From an uncultured Bacteroidota bacterium (lineage in GTDB: Bacteria > Bacteroidota > Bacteroidia > AKYH767-A > 2013-40CM-41-45): a stretch of DNA of 40,047 nt. The translations under genes were made by a program, and so were the position numbers. Shown one piece after another: positions 1-8,387 of this stretch (position 1 is the first letter of the stretch; each line of letters opens with the position of its first letter). The notes below the pieces were generated by a model that was not told where the DNA came from, did no database searches, and saw only the letters and a list, made by a program, of their open reading frames with translations. Location of the stretch: contig CALMQM010000002.1 in the NCBI GenBank assembly GCA_937871435.1, forward strand, positions 1 to 40,047, read 5' to 3'.

Positions 1-1
1 C

Positions 2-403
2 GACCGCCCGGGCAACGTCTTCGTGGCCGGCTTCATCGGCTCGCCCGCGATGAACCTGCTCGAGCTGCCCACCACGGACGGCGGCGTCAAGCTCGGCGAC
101 ACCGTGTTCCCCGTGGAGCGCGCGGTGCTGTCCCAGGCCTCCGGCAACAAGGTCACGATGGGCATGCGCCCGGAGGACCTGACCATCGCCGACCACGGCC
201 TGGCGGTGCAGGTGGACGTCGTCGAGGAACTCGGCGCGGACGCCTACATCTACGGGCACGCCATCGGCGCCGACGACCTCCAGGTCATCGCGCGCACCGA
301 CGGGCGTCGTCCCCCGATGAAGGGTGAGACGGTGCACTTCGCGCCGACACCCGACCACGTGCACCTGTTCGACATCGAGTCCGGCGAGCGGCTGCGCGCC
401 TGA
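2..403 (+). CDS. Sugar ABC transporter ATP-binding protein, C-terminal part (foreign segment)
   Basis: The reading frame is open from base 2, so the gene enters from outside the window; the GTG at 23 is internal. The sequence PGNVFVAGFIGSPAMN near the start is the typical hinge between the nucleotide-binding domain and the C-terminal TOBE regulatory domain of UgpC/MsmX/MalK-type ATPases, and GMRPEDL is the usual TOBE-region motif. Such proteins energise uptake of sugars or glycerol-phosphate at the inner face of the membrane. Walker motifs are upstream and not visible. Codons are strongly G/C-ending, as in actinomycetes and unlike everything after about 690. It belongs to the high-GC segment that I think is joined artificially to the Bacteroidota DNA. 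Confidence 0.85.
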   Translation, partial: DRPGNVFVAGFIGSPAMNLLELPTTDGGVKLGDTVFPVERAVLSQASGNKVTMGMRPEDLTIADHGLAVQVDVVEELGADAYIYGHAIGADDLQVIARTDGRRPPMKGETVHFAPTPDHVHLFDIESGERLRA

Positions 404-433
404 GTTCCCGCCGCGCCGAGTTCCCGCCGCGTC
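402..433. repeat. Two tandem copies of a 16-bp unit
   Basis: The unit gagttcccgccgcg(c/t)c occurs at 402-417 and again at 418-433, starting inside the stop codon of the ABC ATPase gene. No function is evident. Confidence 0.5.
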
Positions 434-440
434 TGCGGTC

Positions 441-474
441 TGAGGCCCTGTGGGATCCGTCCCACGGGGCCTCA
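441..474. terminator. GC-rich hairpin between two convergent gene ends
   Basis: The arm tgaggccctgtggga (441-455) pairs with tcccacggggcctca (460-474) around a four-base loop, with one G-T wobble. It sits between the end of the ABC ATPase gene and the end of the minus-strand GGDEF fragment. There is no T-run, as is common for actinobacterial terminators, so it may serve both strands. Confidence 0.6.
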
Positions 475-505
475 GGCCGGCACGCACGCCAGGCCCGGCT
501 GGGGC

Positions 506-682
506 TCACGGAGTGAGGTGGTCCGGCGGTGGATCCATCTCGATCACCTGGTTCCGCCCGGCGCTCTTGGCCCGGTACAACCCGGCGTCGGCCCGGGCGT
601 AGACCACGTCGAGATCCTCACCGTGCCGGACCGGGGTCAGCCCGAGCGAGACCGTGACCTTCAGCTGGTGCTCACCGACCTG
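506..682 (-). pseudogene. GGDEF diguanylate cyclase, C-terminal fragment (foreign segment)
   Basis: Reading the minus strand from about 682 to the stop at 506-508 gives a typical end of a GGDEF domain: VTVSLGLTPV, then YARADAGLYRAKSAGRNQV. The last block matches the family signature AD.ALY.AK..GRN. Diguanylate cyclases make cyclic di-GMP from GTP. The catalytic GGDEF loop would lie upstream (higher coordinates) but is missing because the sequence changes to Bacteroidota DNA there. It is too short to be a functional gene and is evidence for the join rather than for a real locus. Confidence 0.75.
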
Positions 683-1600
683 GAAATGCCCGAAATGGAC
701 GGTTTTGAAGTCGCACGTATTTTAGGTGAAAGTTCACGTACACGAGACATCGCTATCATTTTTGTTACAGCGATAAGTAAGGATGAAAAGTTTGCAATGC
801 AGGGATACCAGGAAGGAGCTGTGGATTTTTTACACAAACCACTTGATGTAAATGTGGTGAAAGCAAAGGTTGCTGTATTCGAAAAGCTTTACAGACAGCG
901 CATAGAATTGAAGTCAACGAATGAAAAATTGTTATCTATCAATAAACAATTAGACGAGTTTGTTTACATCGTTTCGCATGATTTAAAGGCGCCACTGAGA
1001 GGACTTGCAAGTCTCGCATCATTTATGGAAGATGAGTTAGCACCAAACCCTAAACAGGAAGTTGTTGATTTACTCACGATGATGAAAAGCAGAACTGCTA
1101 GGATGCAGCAATTGATAGATGGTATACTGCATTATTCGAGAATGGGAAATAGTACTGCCGAACGCGAGCAGGTAAATCTTAAAGACCTGATTAATAGCAT
1201 CATAGATCTCCTCTCCCCTTCCGAGCATTGCCGTTTCGAGCTATCTGACTCATTACCAACTATATATGCAGAGAAAATCAAGCTTCATGAGGTATTTCAG
1301 AATTTGATTTCCAACAGTATGAAATATAATTCCAAGGCAGATTGTCACGTGAAAATCGGCTTTAAAGAGCTCAAAGATTATTATGAATTTTCAGTCACTG
1401 ATAATGGTAATGGAATTAAACCTGAGCATCAGGAAAAGATATTTGGAATATTTCAGACGCTTCAGTCAAAGGATAAAACAGAAAGTACAGGAATTGGACT
1501 CACGATCGTAAAGAAAATCGTTGAACAGCAAGATGGAAAAGTTACTGTGACATCTACCTTTGGCGAAGGCTCTACTTTTACTTTTACCTGGAAGAAATAA
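518..1600 (+). CDS. Response regulator receiver-histidine kinase protein, 5' end lost at chimeric join
   Basis: The open frame starts at a GTG at 518, but its first 49 codons are antisense to the GGDEF fragment, so credible coding begins near 665. In frame numbering the receiver domain shows only its second half: phosphoacceptor D54 in LTDLEMPEMDG, T84 and K107 in LHKPLD. A short coiled linker leads to a HisKA domain with H154 in VSHDLKAPLRG, then a HATPase domain with N box NLISNSMKYN (262-271), G1 DNGNGI (295-300) and G2 GIGL (325-328). The kinase has no membrane segment here and resembles Bacteroidota cytoplasmic REC-HisKA-HATPase signalling proteins. The true N-terminus is missing. It ends one base before the convergent methyltransferase gene. 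Confidence 0.85.
   Translation: MVRRWIHLDHLVPPGALGPVQPGVGPGVDHVEILTVPDRGQPERDRDLQLVLTDLEMPEMDGFEVARILGESSRTRDIAIIFVTAISKDEKFAMQGYQEGAVDFLHKPLDVNVVKAKVAVFEKLYRQRIELKSTNEKLLSINKQLDEFVYIVSHDLKAPLRGLASLASFMEDELAPNPKQEVVDLLTMMKSRTARMQQLIDGILHYSRMGNSTAEREQVNLKDLINSIIDLLSPSEHCRFELSDSLPTIYAEKIKLHEVFQNLISNSMKYNSKADCHVKIGFKELKDYYEFSVTDNGNGIKPEHQEKIFGIFQTLQSKDKTESTGIGLTIVKKIVEQQDGKVTVTSTFGEGSTFTFTWKK
662..690. other. Chimeric join between high-GC and Bacteroidota DNA
   Basis: Around ctggtgctcaccgacc (665-680) the minus strand still reads as GGDEF (GEHQLKVTVS) while the plus strand already reads as receiver domain (LVLTDLEMP). A short stretch compatible with both genes is what an overlap-driven misjoin would leave. 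G/C-ending codon use stops here. Confidence 0.8.
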
Positions 1601-2494
1601 CTACTGATTATTTTTCCTGAAAATATAGATTACACTGGAGTATAACTCAGCATTTTTACCCGCTTTGGAGTTGGATCCGAATCCACTTACAAAAGCACCG
1701 AAAAGGTTATTTTTTCCATTTCTATATTTCTCACTCAACATACTTACATAGTAAGAGTCATAAACCATTGGAAGGGATTGAATATGCTCCATTCCCTCAG
1801 TTTGAAATAGATTCTTTATTCTTTCCGGAGAAAAGTGATATTGATGTCTGGGTACATCGTAGGCAGCCCAGAATTCTCCATATTTTTTCGCATCCGCGGA
1901 GGTTAAGTTGGGAACCGCGATAATTGCAATTCCTTCATTCTCTAACAGCGTTCGGATCTGCTTTACTCTTTCCCTAAGGTTATGCACGTGCTCCAGGACA
2001 TGCCACATCGTAATGAAGCCATATCCACCTGTTAATGACAAGATCTCCTCTTCCCCGGAAACATCCAGTGCGTAATTGAATTTTGCTTGATTTCTCGCGT
2101 TTTCATTCGGCTCAATCCCCTTTGTTTTCCACCCTTCATTTTTACAAGCACTTAGAAACTCACCGGTTCCACAACCAATGTCAAGAATACTCCTTGATCT
2201 TTTATCTGCATGCGATTCAAGGATTTTCAATTTGCCATTTATCGCCCTTTTTCTAACAATTTGGTAAATAGAATTGATCAGCCCCTTTTTTGAGTTAGAA
2301 TGGCTGATGTAATCTGTGCTTTCGTAGTATTTTCCAATTTCATTTGGACCCGGACGGGGATTAGTAAATTTAAAACCGCAGGCAGTACAATTCACTATCT
2401 GGAAACTCTCTTTGGAAACCGTGTAATCAATACATTTTAAAAAAGGGTCGAAGTTTTGAGACCGGCAAATCGGGCATTCTTGTAATAATTCCAT
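1601..2494 (-). CDS. Class I SAM-dependent methyltransferase with N-terminal zinc-binding cysteines
   Basis: The 297-residue protein begins with two Cys pairs, CPIC (7-10) and CTAC (36-39), a small zinc-ribbon as found at the start of many methyltransferase_23 family proteins acting on sugars or lipids. Motif I ILDIGCGTGE at 103-112 binds S-adenosylmethionine, and MWHVLEHV further on is the conserved segment following the cofactor site. The start ATG is at 2492-2494. The gene follows mnmG on the same strand after only 30 bases, which contain the parS site, so the two are probably co-transcribed. The substrate cannot be named from sequence; sugar or quinone-like acceptors are both possible. 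Confidence 0.8.
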   Translation of the reverse strand: MELLQECPICRSQNFDPFLKCIDYTVSKESFQIVNCTACGFKFTNPRPGPNEIGKYYESTDYISHSNSKKGLINSIYQIVRKRAINGKLKILESHADKRSRSILDIGCGTGEFLSACKNEGWKTKGIEPNENARNQAKFNYALDVSGEEEILSLTGGYGFITMWHVLEHVHNLRERVKQIRTLLENEGIAIIAVPNLTSADAKKYGEFWAAYDVPRHQYHFSPERIKNLFQTEGMEHIQSLPMVYDSYYVSMLSEKYRNGKNNLFGAFVSGFGSNSKAGKNAELYSSVIYIFRKNNQ

Positions 2495-2506
2495 ATTAAT
2501 TGCTTG

Positions 2507-2526
2507 AATGTTTCACGTGAAACATT
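2507..2526. other. parS: parS chromosome partition site
   Basis: The 16-mer TGTTTCACGTGAAACA at 2509-2524 is identical to the canonical bacterial ParB-binding site, and the palindrome extends perfectly to 20 bases (2507-2526), overlapping the mnmG stop codon at 2525-2527. ParB loads on such sites to form the partition complex, and they cluster near replication origins. No parA or parB gene is in the window. Confidence 0.9.
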
Positions 2527-4399
2527 AACGCCCCAGGTAGACCATGAGGACTGAAATATCTGAAGGGGAAACACCACTAATTCTGGAAGCCTGCCCCAAT
2601 GTTCGTGGTTTAATTTTGCTTAATTTCTGGCGAGCCTCCATTGAAAGCGAAGAAAGATTCAGATAATCAAAATCGTCTTTCAAATATACATCCTCCAAAC
2701 GCTCAAATTTCGTCACAATGTCGAACTCTTTTTCAATATAACCCTCATATTTCATCAAAATTTCGGCTTGTTCTACAATATGACCACGGATATCAGAGTC
2801 AATATTTTGAGTATATTCCTTTAACTCAACAACATTTTCAACCAGATCCTGAATGTTCACCTGAGGACGTAACAATATTCCGTTTAGCTTCACTTTCTGG
2901 CGGACTGCATCGGTGCCTAATTCATTAAGCAATGGATTGATAGTGTCGGGATGTACCGATAAATCCTTCAAAAAGGAAATTAATTCATTTGTTCCAAGTA
3001 CTTTTCTTTCGACAAGCTTTAATCTTTCATCTGAGGCGAGGCCTAAGCGATGGCTAACAGGAGTGAGTCTGATATCAGCATTGTCTTGTCTGAGCAATGT
3101 TCTGAACTCTGCTCTGGAGGTGAACATTCTATATGGCTCATCCGTTCCTTTTGTAACCAGGTCGTCAATTAAAACACCAATATAAGCTTCAGATCTCCTG
3201 AGAACAAACTCTTCCTTTTCATTGATTTTTAAGTGAGCATTTATTCCTGCCATCAAACCCTGACAAGCAGCTTCCTCATATCCGGTAGTTCCATTTATCT
3301 GGCCTGCGAAATATAAATTCTGAATGATCTTTGTTTCAAGACTAAGATTTAGCTGTTGAGGAGGGAAATAATCATATTCAATTGCATAACCGGGTCTGAA
3401 CATTTTCGCTTTCTCAAAACCCGGAATCAAACGTAAAGCCCGGTATTGAACGTCTTCAGGTAAGGATGTACTAAATCCGTTCAAATAAATTTCTACCGTG
3501 TTCCAGCCTTCCGGTTCAACAAATAATTGATGCCGGTCACGATCAGCAAAACGATTGATCTTATCTTCAATGGATGGACAGTATCTAGGACCTAAACCCT
3601 GAATTCGCCCGGTAAACATGGGGGATTTTTCAAATCCCTCTTTTAAAATTGAATGAACATCCTCATTTGTATATGTAATCCAGCAATTCCGTTGTTCTTT
3701 CGGAAGCGGTGTATCCAAATAGGAGAATCTTCCGGGAATTACATCTCCTTCCTGAACTTCCATTTTGGAATAATCCAATGATCGACCATCAATTCTGGGC
3801 GGCGTCCCCGTTTTCATTCTGCCAGATTGAAAACCGAGTTCCACTAATTGTTCAGTAATACCAGTCGCTGCTTTTTCGCCGGTTCTTCCCCCACCAAAAT
3901 GTTTCTCACCAATGTGGATGATTCCATTCAGAAAAGTACCATTTGTAAGCACAACAGACCTTCCTTTGAATTCCAGCCCCATTCCTGTGCGCACCCCAGT
4001 AACTGTATGATTTTCAACAATTAATCCGCTAACCATATCCTGCCAGAAATCCACGTTTGGGGTTTCTTCAAGCATTTGGCGCCATTCCTGAGCGAATAAC
4101 ATCCGGTCGTTTTGAGTACGGGGACTCCACATGGCAGGACCTTTTGACCTGTTCAGCATCCGGAACTGAATCATCGATTTATCTGAAACAATACCCGAAT
4201 AACCACCCAACGCATCTATCTCCCTGACAATCTGACCTTTAGCTATTCCACCCATAGCCGGGTTGCACGACATCTGTGCGATCGTCTGCATATTCATGGT
4301 TATCAATAAAACCTTTGATCCCATATTCGCAGCGGCAGCAGCAGCTTCACAACCGGCATGACCGGCACCAACAACAATTACATCGTACTGTGTTTGCAT
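2525..4399 (-). CDS. mnmG: tRNA uridine-5-carboxymethylaminomethyl(34) synthase subunit MnmG
   Basis: At 624 residues this is the usual length for MnmG (GidA). The FAD-binding Rossmann motif [10 protein letters not shown] is at 11-20, and the family blocks around [24 protein letters not shown] and YCPSIEDKI are present. With MnmE it installs the cmnm5 group at wobble U34 of several tRNAs, using FAD, GTP, glycine or ammonia and methylenetetrahydrofolate; mnmE is not in the window. The C-terminal helical region ending [15 protein letters not shown] is intact. Start ATG is at 4397-4399, close behind a TATCTTTG -7 element. In many bacteria this gene lies near the origin, in agreement with the adjacent parS. 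Confidence 0.97.
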   Translation of the reverse strand: MQTQYDVIVVGAGHAGCEAAAAAANMGSKVLLITMNMQTIAQMSCNPAMGGIAKGQIVREIDALGGYSGIVSDKSMIQFRMLNRSKGPAMWSPRTQNDRMLFAQEWRQMLEETPNVDFWQDMVSGLIVENHTVTGVRTGMGLEFKGRSVVLTNGTFLNGIIHIGEKHFGGGRTGEKAATGITEQLVELGFQSGRMKTGTPPRIDGRSLDYSKMEVQEGDVIPGRFSYLDTPLPKEQRNCWITYTNEDVHSILKEGFEKSPMFTGRIQGLGPRYCPSIEDKINRFADRDRHQLFVEPEGWNTVEIYLNGFSTSLPEDVQYRALRLIPGFEKAKMFRPGYAIEYDYFPPQQLNLSLETKIIQNLYFAGQINGTTGYEEAACQGLMAGINAHLKINEKEEFVLRRSEAYIGVLIDDLVTKGTDEPYRMFTSRAEFRTLLRQDNADIRLTPVSHRLGLASDERLKLVERKVLGTNELISFLKDLSVHPDTINPLLNELGTDAVRQKVKLNGILLRPQVNIQDLVENVVELKEYTQNIDSDIRGHIVEQAEILMKYEGYIEKEFDIVTKFERLEDVYLKDDFDYLNLSSLSMEARQKLSKIKPRTLGQASRISGVSPSDISVLMVYLGR

Positions 4400-4412
4400 G
4401 ATAAATAGTGGG

Positions 4413-4420
4413 CAAAGATA
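4413..4420 (-). promoter_or_regulatory. Candidate -7 element for mnmG
   Basis: The minus strand reads TATCTTTG, a match to the Bacteroidota -7 consensus TAnnTTTG, 13 bases upstream of the start codon. No TTG is found at the preferred 20-base spacing, so this is only half supported. Confidence 0.5.
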
Positions 4421-4739
4421 ATTAATAAGACTGCATGATCCTGAGCAACTTTCACGGAGAATGATGGACAGAAAATTGTTGTAAAATGCTAAAGTCCATT
4501 TTGCGAATTCTTACTTTTGCAGGCCGAAAATTTTATAAAGACCAGAACGAAAAAAAAGAAATAATTCTTTCAATGTTCCAGCCACTTTAGCCCATATCGG
4601 TTCGGCAAATTATTGTGTCATATTCAACAGTTTTGTAAATCCATTTTGATTCAGAGAGAGTAAGGATTTGTTGCATTCATTAACGGAGTCGCAAACATTA
4701 TTCTTGAGAACAGAGAACACTCGTCAATAAAAAGCAGTC
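4421..4739. other. Divergent intergenic region between mnmG and thioesterase gene
   Basis: No coding frame is convincing. The plus strand has TACTTTTG at 4512-4519, a consensus -7 element, but no TTG 20 bases before it, so a promoter there for the thioesterase gene would have a leader of over 200 bases. No DnaA-box cluster or strong hairpin was seen. Confidence 0.4.
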
Positions 4740-5255
4740 ATGTCACTAAAAACAAAAACGCCACGGGAATCATATTCAATGCTCACTGAATTTGTTCTTC
4801 CGAATGATACGAACACTCTTGGGAATCTGATGGGAGGTCGTTTGTTGCATTGGATGGACATTGCTGCTGCTATTGCAGCGCACAGGCATTGTGGCAGAGT
4901 TGTAGTAACAGCATCAGTAAACAATGTATCCTTTAATCAGCCAATTCGATTAGGAGAAATCGTAACACTTGAAGCAAAAGTATCACGTGCTTTTACTTCA
5001 TCCATGGAAGTGTTTATTGATGTATGGGTTGAAAACAATACGAACGGTGAAAAGAAAAAATGCAACGAAGCAATTTATACCTTCGTAGCAGTTGATCAAT
5101 TGGGTAATCCGATTAATGTTCCGCAACTGGTACCTGAAACGAACGAAGAAAAAGCGCGCTTCGATAGTGCACTGCGACGTCGCCAGTTATCATTAATCCT
5201 GGCAGGGAAAATGAAACCCCAGGAAGCGACAGAATTAAAAGCGCTGTTTCTATAA
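4740..5255 (+). CDS. Acyl-CoA thioesterase, hotdog fold (YciA/BACH type)
   Basis: A 171-residue single hotdog domain. The block LPNDTNTLGNLMGGRLLHWMD (about 19-39) is the hallmark of YciA/BACH-type acyl-CoA hydrolases: the Asn and Asp around the central helix form the active site with a partner subunit. ASVNNVSFNQPIRLGEIV is the second conserved strand pair. These enzymes hydrolyse acyl-CoA to free acid and CoA in the cytoplasm. The C-terminal 40 residues, rich in charge and helix, are a common extension in Bacteroidota homologues. Kup follows after 94 bases on the same strand, with no clear promoter or terminator between, so co-transcription is possible. Confidence 0.88.
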   Translation: MSLKTKTPRESYSMLTEFVLPNDTNTLGNLMGGRLLHWMDIAAAIAAHRHCGRVVVTASVNNVSFNQPIRLGEIVTLEAKVSRAFTSSMEVFIDVWVENNTNGEKKKCNEAIYTFVAVDQLGNPINVPQLVPETNEEKARFDSALRRRQLSLILAGKMKPQEATELKALFL

Positions 5256-5349
5256 ATCGATAATCTCTCAATCGTTTATTGCTGAAAGAAAAATCAACAC
5301 GTTTACATTGAATCAGTATGTACGAATTTCGAATTGAAAAAAAGAAACA

Positions 5350-7287
5350 ATGAGCCAAACTTCAATTAATAAAGTGACTGCCGCGGGTTTGCTCATTACC
5401 CTCGGAATTATTTATGGTGACATTGGAACTTCTCCGTTGTATGTAATGAAAGCCATTGTTGGCAAACATCCGATCAATGAAGCACTGGTGCTGGGTGGAA
5501 TATCCTGTATATTCTGGACGCTTACCATTCAGACAACATTTAAATACGTAATCCTTACTCTGCGCGCGGATAATAAAGGTGAAGGTGGAATTTTTTCTTT
5601 GTATGCATTAGTGCGCAGGACAAAAGCACGATGGTTGGTTTGGCCAGCAATTATCGGTGGCGCAGCTTTGCTGGCAGACGGAATTATTACTCCTCCAATT
5701 TCCGTTTCTTCTGCCATAGAAGGTTTGCGAATATATAATCCGGAGATACCAACACTTCCAATAGTTATCGCCATCATCACTATTCTTTTTGTGATTCAAC
5801 AATTCGGGACCAATTTTGTCGGCCGATTTTTCGGACCCATCATGTTGACGTGGTTTCTGATGATCGGGGTGCTTGGATTGATTGATATTATTGAATATCC
5901 CTGGGTCTTGAAAGCTGTGAATCCCTACTACGCATTCCTGCTGGTAACCAGCTATCCGGGCGGTTTTTGGCTGTTAGGCGCTGTGTTTCTTTGCACGACA
6001 GGAGCGGAAGCATTGTATAGTGACCTCGGGCACTGTGGAAGAAAAAATATCCGGATCAGTTGGATTTTTGTCAAGTCCATGCTCCTGCTGAATTATTTTG
6101 GCCAGGGCTCATGGCTATTACAAAATCAGGGTAAACAACTGGAAGACCAAAGTCCATTTTTTGCCATGATGCCTGCATGGTGGGTAATCCCGGGAATTAT
6201 CATTGCTACAATGGCAGCGATAGTTGCATCTCAGGCTTTGATAAGCGGATCCTTTACTCTGGTGAATGAGGCCATTCGACTAAATTTCTGGCCCAAAGCC
6301 AGAATAGTTTATCCAACTAATTTTCGCGGTCAACTGTATGTACCTTCTGCCAACTGGTTTCTTCTTGCCGGCTGTATCGGGATTGTTCTTTATTTCAGAG
6401 AATCCAGCAGCATGGAAGCGGCCTACGGACTGGCAATTATCATTACAATGATAAGTACCACATCGCTGCTGGCATATTATCTCTACACACGCCGAACTTC
6501 TTTGTGGCTGATAGGAGGATTACTCGTTCTGTTTTTATCGGTTGAAATCTCATTCCTCATTGCGAACCTCGACAAATTTCCGCACGGAGGCTGGCTTACA
6601 TTGTTGATTGCTTCCGGTTTGATTACATTGATGTGGGCATGGTTCAAAGCAAGGAAAATCAGAAACCGATTTGTTGACTTTGTAAAATTGAAAGACTACC
6701 TGAATCTCATTCGTGATCTTAGCCATGATTTTTCAATTCCAAAATATTCCACGCATCTTGTATATCTCACGAGCGCAAACATGGTGGAGGAAATTGAAGC
6801 GAAGGTGGTGTATTCTATTCTTCAGAAACAACCGAAACGGGCTGACGTATACTGGTTTGTTCACGTAGATGTAATAGACGAACCTTATACTACTGATTAC
6901 AAAGTAACGGAGTTGATAAAAGGAAATATTTTCCGTGTGGATTTTCGACTTGGATTTCGTGTGGAACCACGCATCAACCGGATGTTCCGGATGGTTGTAG
7001 AAGACATGGTGAAAAATATGGAAGTGGATATCACTTCACGTTATGAGTCACTGGGACGTAAACATATGGTCGGAGATTTCCGTTTCGTTGTGATGGAAAA
7101 GTTCTTAAGCTATGAGAATGAACTTCCGGCGATGGAAAAAATCATCATGGATTTATATTTCGGACTGAAACCATTCACGCTTTCAGAAGAACGCGCATTC
7201 GGACTCGATACCAGTTCTGTTGTTATTGAAAAAGTTCCACTCATTGTAAGTCGGGTGAGAGACATACAACTTCGAAGAATCAGATAA
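5350..7287 (+). CDS. kup: KUP family potassium uptake transporter
   Basis: The 645-residue protein starts with a first membrane helix carrying GIIYGDIGTSPLYV (about 18-31), the signature of Kup/HAK/KT transporters. About twelve hydrophobic segments occupy residues 12-435, and the cytoplasmic C-terminal region includes HVDVIDEP and RVDFRLGFRVEPRIN, both characteristic of the family. It takes up K+ by proton symport across the inner membrane. The length is typical. The ATG at 5350 follows an A-rich stretch without Shine-Dalgarno, normal for this phylum. It converges with the glycosyltransferase gene, the two stop codons being 34 bases apart. Confidence 0.95.
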   Translation: MSQTSINKVTAAGLLITLGIIYGDIGTSPLYVMKAIVGKHPINEALVLGGISCIFWTLTIQTTFKYVILTLRADNKGEGGIFSLYALVRRTKARWLVWPAIIGGAALLADGIITPPISVSSAIEGLRIYNPEIPTLPIVIAIITILFVIQQFGTNFVGRFFGPIMLTWFLMIGVLGLIDIIEYPWVLKAVNPYYAFLLVTSYPGGFWLLGAVFLCTTGAEALYSDLGHCGRKNIRISWIFVKSMLLLNYFGQGSWLLQNQGKQLEDQSPFFAMMPAWWVIPGIIIATMAAIVASQALISGSFTLVNEAIRLNFWPKARIVYPTNFRGQLYVPSANWFLLAGCIGIVLYFRESSSMEAAYGLAIIITMISTTSLLAYYLYTRRTSLWLIGGLLVLFLSVEISFLIANLDKFPHGGWLTLLIASGLITLMWAWFKARKIRNRFVDFVKLKDYLNLIRDLSHDFSIPKYSTHLVYLTSANMVEEIEAKVVYSILQKQPKRADVYWFVHVDVIDEPYTTDYKVTELIKGNIFRVDFRLGFRVEPRINRMFRMVVEDMVKNMEVDITSRYESLGRKHMVGDFRFVVMEKFLSYENELPAMEKIIMDLYFGLKPFTLSEERAFGLDTSSVVIEKVPLIVSRVRDIQLRRIR

Positions 7288-7321
7288 ATGAATATTTATT
7301 CAGCAATTTACCGAATGAAAA

Positions 7322-8308
7322 TCACGGTAGGTTGGCCCAGTCTGCTATTGCTTTTTCATCCTGATTCACCATGCATTTAAAATGCTTTTTCGGGCATTTT
7401 GAAAAACCTATTTTAGAACATGGCCTGCAGGAGAGATCCGCCTGTTCGAAAATTATACTGGAAAAACTTTCAGCTGTATCCATATAAGGTGTCATTCCAA
7501 ACTCGGGGACAGTATTGCCCCACACAGAAAGAATGTCTTTTTTAAAGGCGGCAGCAATGTGCATCAATCCGGTGTCATGCGTGATAATTTTTTTGGCATG
7601 TTTCACAAGAGCGGCAGACTCGCTAAGAGAGTATTTCCCTGTTGCATCGAAAACTTTAGAGTCGCATTGTCCTGCAATTAATTCCCCTTTTTCTTTGTCT
7701 TCCGGACCTCCTAATAAAACAAGCGGACTTTTTATCAGATTACAAATCCGGACAATTTTATCTGCAGGCAACTGCTTGGTGAAATGCTTCGCACCGATAA
7801 CAAATGCCAGGTAATTGTTTTGAAAAGCAGGCGGTAGGGTAGAAAGACATTTTTCCGCTTCTACAGGAATAAAATAATCGAGCCCCATTCCATCATTTTC
7901 AACTCCCAGTGATTTAACCGTGTCAAGATAACGATCCACAATGTGTACATGCGGGAGTTTGTTGATGTGAAAATTGACCAGCAGCCATTTTTCAATGTTC
8001 AGTTTATGAAATGAAAAACTCTTCACTCCAAGCAAAGTCTTCAATCGCAAACTTCGTTGATTGTGCTGTAAATCTATTATCGAATGGTATTTTTCCTGAC
8101 GCAGTTGATGAACAATATCAAAGAGATTGTCTTCCAGAAAATACAATTTATCAATGTATGGATTATCAATCAGCACCGATGCGAATGAACGCTTGGTAAG
8201 AAAATGTACCTCCGCTCCCGGCACCTGTTTTTTGAGGCAGCGAATGACCGGTGTGGTGAGGACAATGTCACCAATTGACGAAAAGCGTACGATAAGGAAT
8301 TTAGACAA
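7322..8308 (-). CDS. Glycosyltransferase family 9 (heptosyltransferase-like)
   Basis: The 328-residue protein starts FLIVRFSSIGDIVLTTPVI, the standard GT9 N-terminus, and contains THDTGLMHIAAA, the donor-binding motif near residue 245. GT9 enzymes such as WaaC and WaaF transfer heptose or related sugars to the lipopolysaccharide core at the cytoplasmic face of the inner membrane. The C-terminus is rich in Cys (RPCSKIGF, KCPKKHFKCM), as in many Bacteroidota members. The start codon is TTG (8306-8308): an in-frame stop lies a few codons upstream and no ATG fits the conserved N-terminus. It is transcribed divergently from tatD across about 80 bases. The exact sugar is not predictable. Confidence 0.9.
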   Translation of the reverse strand: MSKFLIVRFSSIGDIVLTTPVIRCLKKQVPGAEVHFLTKRSFASVLIDNPYIDKLYFLEDNLFDIVHQLRQEKYHSIIDLQHNQRSLRLKTLLGVKSFSFHKLNIEKWLLVNFHINKLPHVHIVDRYLDTVKSLGVENDGMGLDYFIPVEAEKCLSTLPPAFQNNYLAFVIGAKHFTKQLPADKIVRICNLIKSPLVLLGGPEDKEKGELIAGQCDSKVFDATGKYSLSESAALVKHAKKIITHDTGLMHIAAAFKKDILSVWGNTVPEFGMTPYMDTAESFSSIIFEQADLSCRPCSKIGFSKCPKKHFKCMVNQDEKAIADWANLP

Positions 8309-8330
8309 TGAGAATTATTTGCTACAAAGA

Positions 8331-8378
8331 CCGCAAAGTTCGTAAAGAAAAGCAAGGAAATCTTTGCGATCTTTGCGG
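8331..8378. repeat. CGCAAAG inverted repeat in the glycosyltransferase/tatD divergent region
   Basis: The element ccgcaaag (8331-8338) is mirrored by ctttgcgg (8371-8378), with a further ctttgcg copy at 8362-8368. Similar CTTTGCG-rich intergenic units are common in Bacteroidota genomes. It ends ten bases before the tatD start. Confidence 0.5.
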
Positions 8379-8387
8379 GAGTTTCAT

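Noticed and set aside
518..664. N-terminal extension of the histidine kinase from GTG 518
   Set aside because: The codons are antisense to a recognisable GGDEF end and have foreign composition, so they are not part of the kinase.
1..690. Horizontal transfer from an actinomycete
   Set aside because: Both genes at the boundary are broken at one point with a short ambiguous overlap and there are no mobile-element signs; an assembly or library artefact is simpler.
4400..4739. Replication origin in the gap beside mnmG
   Set aside because: No DnaA-box cluster or AT-rich unwinding repeat was seen; parS alone does not locate the origin here.
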